This document shows positions 25,306-40,515 of a DNA stretch of 64,000 nucleotides, one piece after another (positions within the stretch are counted from its first letter, which is position 1; every line of letters starts with the position of its first letter). The DNA comes from Xestospongia bergquistia (taxonomy: Eukaryota; Porifera; Demospongiae; Haplosclerida; Petrosiidae), in the NCBI GenBank assembly GCA_963965975.1, contig OZ014417.1, positions 2,151,821-2,215,820 on the forward strand. The letters run 5' to 3'. The notes under the pieces were generated by a model. The model ran no database searches. It was given only the letters and a program-made list of their open reading frames with translations, and was not told where the DNA came from. The position numbers and the translations under genes are program-made.

Positions 25306-25519
25306 CTTCTTGGTACAATTACAACATACTACTGTGTCCTTTGTTCTAATTAGTAGCACATGAAGACACACCTCTCCTGTACGACAACCTGATTGGTCAA
25401 TCTCTTAAAACTCCTCCCACATATGAAAGCGGGCCTAGTTCAAAAACTTAAGTGAGAGTCGTGTCCTCAAACAAGAAGCACACACTGGTAGTCTATTATT
25501 TATATGGTAAGCATTAAAC
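25306..25519. promoter_or_regulatory. Bidirectional promoter between ST7 and PRR11
   Basis: 214 bp between two divergent start codons. It holds an inverted CCAAT box (GATTGG at 25391-25396) and GCGGGC-CTAG-TTCAAA at 25429-25444. TTCAAA is the reverse complement of the cell-cycle CHR element TTTGAA, 4 bp from a GC-rich half as in CDE/CHR promoters. CHR and CCAAT fit a mitotic gene such as PRR11; function is inferred. Confidence 0.5.
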
Positions 25520-27639
25520 ATGCCTCGTTCTAAGAGAAGAAAGCGCAGATTAGTTCAAGCTCACAAACAACTTGAAAATGTCAGAAAGCAAATTGAAAAT
25601 GAAGAATATGAAAAGGAAAACACAAACCCAACTGACAGTCCCATTGAACCAGATGAATTGGAACCAGTCAGGGATGTAACACAAGTTCCTCTTGATAGCT
25701 ACCATCAGGAAGAAAGTGATAACAAGACTGGTACTGAAAGATCTGGAAGTAGTGGATGGCTTGAGTATGCCTGGGGTGGGATCTGTAGTGGAATAGCACA
25801 GGTAAAGGTGTATTAATGTAGTATATTGAGTAGGTATCAATTGATGTACCTAATACAAACTGATTATCATTACTATTATGTGGCTTGTGCTATAGGGAGT
25901 TGAAGTGGCTAAAGATGTTGTTTTTCCTGCACGTGGATTGAAAAGACAGTTGGATGATGCACAGAAGAAGTTAAAAGAAATGGAAGAAGAATTATATGCT
26001 ATTAAATGTCGTGAAGAGGAAGAAAGAAAGAGAAAAAAAAGAGCGAGAGTAAGAACATTAAATCGATATTAGTTATTATAAATTAATTAGTTTAATTAGA
26101 GGAGTGATGTCTTTAATAGAGTCTCAGAGTATGCACTAACGTTGTAAATCATTCTCTTCTCATTATAGCAATCTGTTGACCTAATGCTACAAGCTAATCC
26201 CCTACCCTGTGTAGTTCCTCCTCCTCCTCCACCCCCACCACCTCCTCCACCACCACCACCTTCGCTATGTTCTGAACCTCGTATTATAATGACAAGGAAA
26301 AGAACACGACTATTAGTGAGTACTAGTTCATTCTATATTTTAGCTTCTTTGGAACCAAACAGTCTGTGTAGTATATCTTATGCACAAAGCATAGCTTTTA
26401 ATACTACTTGTTATATTATATTACATTGTGTGAGTCTACTATTAATTGAGTGTACTAACTTTAGTGAATTTAGTAAGTACTGTACTAATCTCTACTAAAT
26501 TTTTATACACAGTAAAATTTTTATAAAGTTAAGTTAAATTGGCATGACTTTAAAATATTGCTAAAATTGATTCAAGTTAAATCCAAATGTTTTAAAGTTA
26601 ATAAATTTAGTAGACCAGAGCCAGTTAACAGTAGACTTAAAGTATATCAATGTTATTGTCTTTTAAATATCCCTTACAGAAAGAGTAATCTATTATATTT
26701 TATTTTGACATAACATCATTTTTACATCTTTTACAGAAAGAGGAAGTCACTAATAAACAACCTGCTATTACACTAGAACATATCCGTAATGTAAAATTAA
26801 GAAGCACTGCTGAAGATGACAGATATAGAGTTAAGGTAATGATACATTATATAATGGGAAATGGTGTCAGTTCTTATATATAGTAATAAGGATTATGTAC
26901 AAGTAATTATATTATATTGTCCTTAATATAGTGTATATTTATCATTGATTCCTGTCTATTGTTTGTAGAGGTCTCGCTGTAACAGTTCTGAAGCTTTTGT
27001 TGTCTCGTTAGCTGATTTGAAAAGTGTCAAGTTAAATAAATCTTCAAGGAGACAATCCTTCCAACCAAAAAGGTAAGACCAGCTCATTCATAAGAGATAA
27101 AGCTGATTAATGTAATACACTTACTCTATTTTCTTTTTACAGGTCCACTCCACAACCTGAGGTCTTTGATTTTAGAAAGTCATTACGTTGTGTTCAAGGT
27201 ACTCGTAGCCCAGGAGGTACATTACATCGGAACCCTATCAGGAAAGAGTCTGGAGAAGGAATGACACCGATGATAGCAAGAGCATTGAGGAAGAAGTTTG
27301 AGGTAGGAAAATTAAGCATCATTGAAATATTTAACATTGTCACAAATTGCAAGCGTTAACTAAGCATCCTGAACTTGGTTAGTTTGTGAACAAATTCTAC
27401 TTTTAATTCTTTAGGCTGCTTATCCCTTGTCTCCTGTTAACTCACCTTCACCTCCAACACTCTCATTATCACCATTTCCACCCTCACCTCCTCCCCCTTC
27501 ATCGTATTCAAATACTACAGGTCTACCCTCACCACCACCACCTTCTGCTATCACTACAGCCCCACCCTCACCACCACCAAACTCACAAGTCAGTGAACCA
27601 ATTTCTCCTCTCTCTATCTTGGAGATAAGAGCAGTTTGA
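25520..27639 (+). CDS. PRR11: PRR11 homologue (proline-rich protein 11), 7 exons
   Basis: 389-aa protein; human PRR11 is 360 aa and acts in S/G2/M progression and ARP2/3-linked actin assembly in the nucleus. Exons: 25520-25801, 25896-26048, 26169-26315, 26737-26835, 26969-27072, 27143-27302, 27415-27639; phases all agree. Basic start MPRSKRRKRRL; conserved GVEVAKDVVFPARGLKRQL, similar to the human LEVLKDTIFPSR region, leading into a coiled coil of Lys/Glu; a run of 15 prolines (exon 3); then ITLEHIRNVKLR and VVSLADLKSVKL, matching the two human 'DL..VKL' repeats; finally RSPGGTL and GEGMTPMIARALRKKFEAAYPLSP, the most conserved block. An extra Pro/Ser tail follows. Together these give a confident assignment, although single motifs are weak. 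Start chosen at the first ATG after the promoter. Confidence 0.88.
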
Positions 27640-28126
27640 TGTGAAGATTAATTCTGATATTCCAGTACCATTAGCAAATTTAATTTTATACTCTCACTAT
27701 CTAACAAATGACTTGAATTGTGTTTTTTGACTTTTAAAATAGGGTAAGAACTCTTAGAATATTATTTATAATAATATTGTATAAAATAATAATATAATGT
27801 AGAGTTTATGCAAACTTTAGATTATAATTCATGTTGTCTTCTGAACACACTTGTATACCTTTTAATGAGTTCATTAATAAGGGGCATTCCATCTAACTAT
27901 ATTTGTATTATATTTGTGTCTATGTTTGTTCCTGTTGTTTACCCAATTTTGCTTAACACAACTGTAATTAAATCAAAGATAGAATTGATTTTATTATTAA
28001 AAAAATATGAATAAAACCAGTCTCAAAGAACAATAATTTAAAGTTTGAAAACTCTCGCTTTAGTTTTAGAAAATTCACTCAACCTGTGCTTTTATAAAAT
28101 AAAAAGTACAGACCACAAAAACAATT
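27640..28126. other. Convergent intergenic region
   Basis: 487 bp between the PRR11 and AGC kinase stops, probably both 3' UTRs. AT-rich; the open frame 27808-28014 is hydrophobic but has no gene signals. Confidence 0.55.
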
Positions 28127-32672
<4,546 letters not shown>

Positions 32673-32865
32673 CTTTATATTATTGTCGGAATCAGCTACT
32701 ATATTAGGGTGTTTGTGAACACCTACATAGATCAACTTGGACGCATGCGCGTAGTCACGCTGCACCACGTGCTCAGAGTTCCGCAAGAATGGTAGGTAGA
32801 GGCTTTAAAGTATTTTTAGGTCGACAGAGAAATTTTATTGGTATGAAAAATCACTTTCCATAGAT

Positions 32866-33660
32866 ATATCATCAAAGGAAGAGGAGAATATTGAGTATAT
32901 ACAATGTAACCTAAACACTGCAGCGATATATTGCATAAATATTAGTGAATGAAGTTGTTGTATATGTCAATATAAAATATGTCGTATAGGCTATGTTCTA
33001 GTGAGATAGTAGATCAAACACTACAGGAACTAGTAGACTCGTGTGATCCATTCTTAAGAGACTATCTACAACATGATCCATCATTGACAAGAGTTAAAGG
33101 AATTGAAGATTGTATCTTTAAGTTACCTCATTGCTATGGCAACAGATCTGCTGCACTATATAAACTTGAACGATATAAAGTCAGTAATATAACTATCATT
33201 ATTGTTATGTAATGTATGTTTGTATAGGAGTGTTTCGTTGGTATTAATAGAGCACTTACTAGTGGATATCCTAATACCATGTAAAAGTCGAGCATGATGA
33301 ATCAATATCAGGTAAGTAATAATATTAGTAATACATTATATCTTTATGTGGATAATGTTATAGTTATTGAACTATGTAGAAATAATCATTCAACATTTCA
33401 GGAGAAAGGTAATGATATGATTACAGTCAGATGTTATTGATAACATTCGCTACAGATTTACTCAATAGGATTATGAAGAAATCCAATGAATTAAACTAAA
33501 CAATATGTAAGTGTATATTACAATAATAGATATGGCCTCATGTTAGTTTGTGTAGTGAAGAGAATTCGAAGACAGAGAAACAGAGAAAGGAGACTACTAC
33601 TCTATCTTCTTTGTATGTTCCAATAACTTCAGATGAAGGAAGAGGTTTAGTTTGTAAGTA
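32866..33660 (+). pseudogene. SMYD4-like relic, exons 1-6 only
   Basis: Matches, in order, the first six exons and introns of the SMYD4-like array 8 kb downstream. The exon 1 remnant has no ATG. Exon 2 (from ~32990) has lost about 18 bp at its 5' end but still reads EIVDQTLQELVDSCDPFLRDYLQHDPSLTRV. Exon 3 (near 33229-33312) has a large internal deletion, and the exon 5 and 6 remnants have indels. Nothing of exons 7-19 (MYND and SET) follows. It is the only array member left of the GH2 gene. Confidence 0.88.
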
Positions 33661-34424
33661 TAAATTTATTATAATACATACACAGTTGTATCCTCTTGTA
33701 TGTGTTCATTGATGGCTTTAATCAACTTAAATTGATACCTACCAATAATATCTGTCAATGTCAAAACCTACAAGTTATTGAATTTGTTATATATTGTTCA
33801 ATTCCACACTTAATTGGAAATTGGACATGCAGAGAATCTCCAAATCCACAAAAATTTTAATCTATGCAAAAGCACATTATGTATGTCACCATAGGAATAA
33901 GTACTTCAGCAGCAACATGTGTGTTATCATAGCAAATTAACAACAATTACCATGGTACCAATGACCATAATAACATCACAATAACATATATGTCACCATA
34001 GCAACAATTACCAAAGCAACATTACATATGGACCTATGACCACCATAGTATCATTTTGTACACATTTTGGAAAGAAGCCATTTATTTCTGTGGACAATAC
34101 CTAACTGTGAGTGCTCCAAGCTTCTAGCTAGCCAGCTTTATTTTCTGCTTTCTGACAATCTTTTGCCAGATCTTCAAAAGTCAATATTTTGTTAACCAAT
34201 TTAGTCACACCTATTTATTGTAGCTGCAATTACGACATAAATTATTATTTCTAGCAGCAAGGTTCTGCAGTTTAATACTTTTCATCACACAAGTTTAAAA
34301 ATGGTAGATCAAGTATGTCATGTTAATAAAGTGCATAAATGATTGATTATTTAAACCTATTTTTTGCATAATAATTATTTATTATTTTCATGAAACAAAA
34401 GTCCTATGTAGCCACTGCATCAAC
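33661..34424. other. Intergenic DNA, AT-rich with CAACA/CACCAT short repeats
   Basis: 764 bp. 33890-34040 has loosely repeated words such as ACCATAGCAAC and ATAACATCAC. No gene recognised; the right end should contain the 3' UTR of the minus-strand methyltransferase gene. Confidence 0.5.
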
Positions 34425-36522
34425 TTAAGCAAGATTTTGCTCATTGACATTCTTTTCAGCAGCTAATTGTCTAAATGAAGCTTCTTCTGCCTCGTCCATA
34501 ACTTTTTGATATACCTCCTTGTTTTCTTGAGTTGAATTTTCCAAGTATTTATTTAGTGCAACAATGGCCTTTGAAGCTGCTGCAATTAAGTCAATGCTCC
34601 TTAACCCGCTTACCAATATTTGAGCATTCTCTTTAAGACCTGGTGTATCTTCAAAACCTGTATCCTCGCCTCTGAGATTATCAGTGAGTGGTTTTGAAGA
34701 ACCAGCTTCCCAGTATTTTCCACTAAAAATGAAAACTCCATTTCCATTAACTGTAAAATTAAGCTCTGCATTGCATTGGTTACCATCAGATTCAGACCAA
34801 GAGAGAGTTTTATTAACAAAGGCAATCTTCTTGATATAAACATTATTTATCCAAACTCTGCCAACTAATGATGGGCTCATTCCCTGCACTGAAATATAAA
34901 TACCATTTGTGTTAGTTGAATATTTTCCACTCCACATGAGCAAAGAAGTCTTTTGAAGGTTGGCAGCAGCAGCTGTTACATCCTCAGGTGTAGTATCATA
35001 TCCCTCAGAAAGAAGCCATTTCTCAATATGCTCAAGACCATTTGAGTCTTCCAGATACCTGCGTGCTTGAGCAGCATAGTTGGAGGCAAACTGTGGATCT
35101 GTCACCAAATGAATAGCAAGCTGTTCTGCAACATTACCTGCATCAGTCTTCAACATCATACAAATATGACCATTATGTCCACCTTTAATTATTTACCTCT
35201 CTTTTTTGGTTAAACCAAATGTTTCCATGTTTTTTTCTGGATTGGTCGTGTGTTGTCGTAACAATTTTACATCTTGACTAAGAGCCCCTAAATAATGAGC
35301 AGCCTTACTCGGTGGTGTATGAGCATATGGAACAGGAACAGTATAATCATCAAGTGCTTTGATTGCATTGATTTCTCGAGGACCATACTTAGTCAAGTCT
35401 CGCTTACTCTCCATAAGCCATGCATCCTCTTCTTTTAGTATGATTCCCAATCGAACAGCCATAGCAGAATCTATGTCCTTGTAAACTTTTGGAGGAATGT
35501 AGAATGTAGAGAATCTAATGACTCGTTTGGCCACATCAGGCTCATAGAACTTAGCTAAAGGTATTTCTTCAATAAGTGGTCTGCATACTGGATAGTGAGC
35601 ACTGATGTAGTGAGTTATCACATAGTCTTCTCCATATATCTTTTGCAAATGATCGATTAGAATGTGGAAGTTCTCATTGAGATAACCCTTCCTTCGAAAT
35701 CCAAGGTCTCCAACACATCCCACTTGCCAGATAATAACGTTAGCATCAGTGAGGATTTGATGCTGCCGAAGCAGTAGGTCAGTAGCTTCAAAAGTTTGTA
35801 GACCAGGAAAAGATGGATCTATTCCTAAGTCAGCAAATAGGCAGTCTTCTGCTGATATAGCAGGGAGCATGTATGCCTTGATACCTTAATAAAAGAGATA
35901 CAATCTACTTCAGTATTGCTTCTATAAGACCATATACATACCTTGTTTGAGAGCTATTTTAAAAGCTCGATGAGATGACAACACTAAGACTCCAGGATGT
36001 CCATAGAAGATTGCAACAACATTAAGTCCCTTACGAGCATAAAAGAGACACACCTCAGCTATCTGGACATCTGTGTCATAACGTTTTTTGTCATCTGCAT
36101 AGAAAACATATAAATCCATTGCATCTGGATTCAGCTCCTTGATGAAAACCTCGGTAGCAGGATCAGCAACACAGAAGAGGACTTTATCTGCAGACTTGAT
36201 ATGTGAAACTGCTTCAAGAGAAAACTGGCCAACACTTTTGATACCTGAACCTATAATGACAAGAGATCCCTTGTCTTTTGCAAACTTGAGATCCGATTCA
36301 AAGTAATCTATAGAATAAAAATGACAACACTGACATAAACTTGTATAATGATAACATTACATATAATATCTTACCCATTTTCTGTGCTTCATGAGCTATG
36401 AAGCTTGTAAGATAGTTCCACTTCTCTTCTTCCTTGAATTGAGAAGGAGATAGTTTCTTAGCAGATTTCATGATGTGTTTAGGTTCAACTGAATAAGTAC
36501 GCACTAATTTTCCTGTGAAGGT
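34425..36522 (-). CDS. Borosin-type alpha-N-methyltransferase-like protein with C-terminal extension
   Basis: Predicted 614 aa from ATG at 36471. Exons on the minus strand: 36375-36522 (start inside), 35942-36307, 35216-35884, 34425-35137; introns of 67, 57 and 78 bp. Residues 46-290 form a tetrapyrrole (SAM) methylase domain that follows OphMA, the omphalotin N-methyltransferase, nearly block by block: GSLVIIGSGIKSVGQ, CVADPATEVFI, DLYVFY, FYGHPGV, MLPAISAEDCLFADLGIDPS, WQVGCVGDLGF, AKRVIRFSTFYIPPK. From memory of OphMA, Tyr63, Tyr66 and Arg72 correspond to Tyr99, Tyr102 and Arg108; Tyr76 is Asp here. Residues 379-440 look like the Nif11/LigA-type helices found in borosin precursors (WLLSEGYDTTPEDV); 441-545 form a beta-rich part with two SGKY motifs; the end is helical. 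No typical hydrophobic core peptide is seen. Exon 3/4 joint is uncertain: a better-looking donor at 35196 would break the frame. Expected activity: SAM-dependent methylation of peptide backbone amides. Confidence 0.82.
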
Positions 36523-37576
36523 CTAGAACAAATAAGACAACAACATACAACCTATTGCTTTATAAAACCTCATTAACTCATGGTCTCACCTGTGACTTCC
36601 CCTTATAGGGTAGGCTATTGTAAGATCCTGTGCAAACATGAGAGGACAATAAATTTCCTGACAGATGCTTGCACAGTAAAAAGTGATAGGTAGAAAGTAC
36701 TAAAAAACGTTTGGGTCAAAACACCTGCAACTCAGGTAACCCGTGTCTTGGGTTAAAATAACCCAACGAAAGTAATAGTTAAAACAACTATCAAATGTAC
36801 TGGTGATTATAACCCACATCTATAGTTAAAGTAATCTAACTTTAAGTTTGGCTAATTGTCATCAAAGAATGATGTGTTATGACTTAGCAGCAGGTCCACT
36901 TTTACATACTTCTCTTGAATGTTCTCCAGCTAGAAGTGGAAATGGTTTAAATCAAGTAAAAGATGAGCCAAAAAATATTTATAACTTCTTAATTAATGTT
37001 GTACCAAATGTAAGCTTGGATTGCACAATTTTCAGACCAACATGGGTACATAAAAATGGCAGTTATTGTAGTTGATGCAACCATTGTGGGTAGTTTTAAC
37101 CTTGTGTCTTTGCTGTGTGGTTAATTACAGCTCAAATTAGAAAAGACAATAGGTTTCCTAATTAATAGATGCATAGTTGACTTGCTACAGGGCAAACATG
37201 ACAGTACAATGGGTTCCTAACAGCTGGAAGCAGTACATTCCCCTTCCTTCCTGATATAGGGCTGTGCAAATGGAAGAAAAATAATGAATTATGTTATTAA
37301 CAAACAATAATATATTATGGTAAAGGTAATCAACTTTTGTTTAATTTGTGAATCTGATTAATATTATATACACGATTTTATGAGATAAAACAGTGACTAC
37401 TCTTAAAATTCCTTACTTACTAAAGTAGTGGTTTTATAAAGTAATAGTTACTTTCATGTTTATGGTTGGTGAGATATAGTTCAACATAAAGTACAAGTTG
37501 GCATCTAGAAATGAGTTAATAATTTACTGATTGACACTATTCATAACCTTGTAATATTACATCATGTCTATCTTGA
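36523..37576. promoter_or_regulatory. Divergent region between methyltransferase and GH2 genes
   Basis: About 1.05 kb between two genes pointing away from each other, so both promoters should lie here. On the minus strand 36592-36710 is open in phase with the 36522 exon and ends in a donor-like GTGAGA, so it may be a 5' UTR or extra coding exon; it has no in-frame ATG. The plus-strand frame 36848-37075 is not supported as a gene. Confidence 0.45.
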
Positions 37577-40515
37577 ATGCCATATATGGATCTCACCTTT
37601 ATCAAGATGACCTTTTTGCATTGTTCCATTGTTCTTCTCTCTATTGTACTTGTTTCATCATCTTTTTCTTTTGAAAAGCTAGGTGGACCACCAAGGGAAA
37701 CAATTAACTTTGATTTTGCTTGGAGGCTTATACTAGGAGAACAAGATGCCAAGATACAATGTCCTGAAAGTTACTTTACACGTAACTTGAGTTCTGTTGA
37801 ATGCTATGGACTCCGTCCTAATTCTGCTACTTCCCCTAATGATTGTCGTAATGCATGTTGTGCTAACATCATGTGTGCTATATGGCAGTATGATAGTACT
37901 AAAGGATGTTGGATTGGACAAAGTGACGATTGCAATCATCCTAACAATGCTTGGGTTGGTGGAGGCAGAGGTGTTCCTGGTAAACCTCCACCACCCACTT
38001 CTAACGGACCCACTTCACGAAACTATGATGATAGTAGTTGGAAGGTAGTTGATCTTCCTCATGATGGCCTGATCACTGGAGAATACACTCAAGATGGACC
38101 AAAAGGACAAGCTTATTTACCAAAGAATGTCACTTGGTATTGTAAGCACTTCAATCTTCCAGGTGATTGGAAAGGACAGTCCATTTTGGTTTATTTTGAA
38201 GGAGTCTTCAGAGCTTCTACAATTTATCTAAATGGTCAGATGTTGTTGTATCATGACTCAGGTTATACTAGCTTTGCTGTTCGTCTTGATAATGCAACTA
38301 GCGTCTTCTATGGAGATGGTAAAGAGAATGAGAATGTCCTGGTAGTGAGAGCTTCATCTGATGGAGGCTCAGGTTGGTGGTATGAGGGAGGTGGTATCTA
38401 TCGACATACATATCTAATTACTACAAATTTGGTTCACTTTCTTCCTGATGGTATCTATGTAGCTCCTAAAATAACAGGAACTATTCATGCTCATGATCCT
38501 AATGATATTTCAAAAGGTAGATATGTTGATTCTGCAGTATTTACAATCAGTGCTGAAGTTATTAATGCAGACAATGAAGAACGAAAAACTTATTTCCTTA
38601 CAACCTTATATGACGAGGCTGGTAATAAAGTTGCATCAGGTCCAGTAATTCCAAATACAATGGATAATGGTGGAGAAATAATCAAAACAATGAGTAGCAT
38701 TACAGCAACCAATGTGGAACTGTGGAGTTCTGCCCGACCATATCTCTATACTGTCAAATGTGATTTAGTGACTGGTGATGTAATTGATACTATCAACATC
38801 ACAGTAGGAGTTTGTAGTGCTCATTGGGATCCTAATAGTGGTTTCGTTTTAAATGGTGTTCACTTTACATGGCGTGGTTTTAATAATCATAATAACTTCA
38901 CTGGTGTAGGAATAGCAGTTCCTGACAGGATCAACCTCTTTCGTGGACAGTCTATGCGTGCTGTTGGAGCTAATGCCTGGCGTATGTCTCACAATCCTCC
39001 AATTCCTGTAATGTTAGATATACTGGATAATTTAGGAATAATGGTATGGGATGAGAATAGGGAATTTGGTGACAATCCAATTTGGGTTCAAAATCAGAGA
39101 GACATGGTTAGATGTGATCGTAATCATCCTAGTATTATGGCCTGGTCATTTTGTAACGAAGGTGGCTGTAGAGACCACAATGATACTGTTGCTACTGGAA
39201 AACAATTTAGGATGGTCTCTTATCAAGAAGATCCTTATCGACCTGTGACAGCTAACATGCTTATTAAGCAAGTTGGTATTGACTTGACACCAGACATTGA
39301 TGTACAGGGTTTCTCTCATCAAGACGGCAGTGTGTTTGACAGTTTTCACAAGCAGTTTCCTGACAAGCCCACCATTGGGTCTGAGTGTTGTTCTTGTGTC
39401 ACACAAAGAGGAGAAGACTTTCCAGATAATTCTAAATATATTCTGAGTAACTTCAATGCTAATTGTAATAAACAACAAACAGAAAATCAACTTGACAGAG
39501 GATATGTTGCTGGTTGCATGATATGGACTTTATTTGATTATTATGGTGAACCACATTTTGGTTGGCCACATGTCTCCTCATCATTTGGTTCTATTGACTT
39601 AGCTGGGTTGCAAAGGCTTCTGCTTATTGGTATTGTTCATGGTGGTTATATAATGCTATGAAAAATCATTCCACTGGAGGTATTGATGTTCCAATTAATC
39701 CTCCTAAACTTGTTAATCTTTATTCTGCCCCAGGGGAAGATAATGCTAAGGATGGCTATCTTGTACATATTGTGGAACATTGGGAACCTAATGATAATGC
39801 TAACACTCGTACTGTCCATGTTTATACTAATGCTCCAATGGCTGAACTCTTTATCAATGGTAAATCTCAAGGTGTACAACAGTTAGTGTGGCAAGGTTGG
39901 GCTGAGTGGAATGTTATCTATTCTTCTGGTAATTTAACAGCTACAGCTCTTTCTGATCAACATTCCATTATGGCTACCCACACTGTTCTCACTAGTGATA
40001 CACCTTCTAAAATTATGGCATATCTTGATGTTCCTAATGAAGAAACAGGGACAGGATCTGCTCTTCTTCTCAATGGTCAGGATAGTGGTATGGTCAGTGC
40101 TGCTATATTAGACTCCAATGGTCGAGTTGTTCACTCTGCAAGTCATAATGTCACATTTAGTATTGTTAGTGGTCCTGGAAGGATCATTGGAGTAGGCAAT
40201 GGTAATCCAGCCTGTCATGAAGCTAACCAAGTATCATGGAGGAGTGCCTATCATGGTCTAGCTCGAGTTATAGTACAGGTAACTGAAAATCATGCTACAT
40301 TACCAGAACACCAGCAACGTCTCATACAAATTGACAGAGATGGAGGCATTCGTACACATATTCAAGATCCAAGAGTACAACCTGCCAATTTTGCTGATGG
40401 TATTGTAGTTGAGGTATCTGCTCCAGGTGCAGGTAGTTCAACAGTAATTATTCCTGTTAGTACAAATTGCGATTTACATGATGTTGTGAAAGTAGCTAAG
40501 AAATTTTTGAAGTAA
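37577..40515 (+). CDS. Secreted glycoside hydrolase family 2 (beta-galactosidase-like), intronless, one frameshift
   Basis: One uninterrupted exon of ~980 codons apart from a frame change near 39607-39611. Up to it: signal peptide (MTFLHCSIVLLSIVLVSSSF; start at 37577 or 37607), a Cys-rich PAN/Apple-like insert (~residues 58-120; DCRNACCANIMCAIWQY), GH2 sugar-binding part (GQSILVYFEGVFRASTIYLNG), Ig-like part, then the TIM barrel with WRGFNNHNNF, RMSHNPP and NHPSIMAWSFCNEGG. Acid/base Glu is residue 528 and the nucleophile Glu, in IGSECCS, residue 603. Before the shift the frame reads SSFGSIDLAG; the next frame goes on as VAKASAYWYCSWWLYNAMKNH and runs in register to the stop at 40513, the usual GH2 C-terminus. 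One base seems missing from GGGTT(T)GCAAAG: a recent null allele, polymorphism or sequence error. Likely hydrolyses beta-galactosides outside the cell. Intron absence fits horizontal origin or retroposition. Confidence 0.88.

Noticed and set aside
25371-25371. Upstream GTG-initiated start of ST7
   Set aside because: No ATG there; the extension MCLHVLLIRTKD matches nothing in the family, while ATG at 25305 lies just before the conserved part.
34425-36522. Bacterial or fungal contamination as the source of the borosin-like gene
   Set aside because: It has GT-AG introns in phase, base composition like its neighbours, and lies between animal genes in continuous sequence. Horizontal origin in the past remains possible.
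36848-37075. 75-aa frame as a borosin substrate peptide gene
   Set aside because: On the opposite strand in the promoter region, no hydrophobic core-like end, no leader similarity and no signals.
39146-39490. 114-aa antisense frame in the GH2 gene
   Set aside because: Shadow of the GH2 coding strand; no signals or homology of its own.
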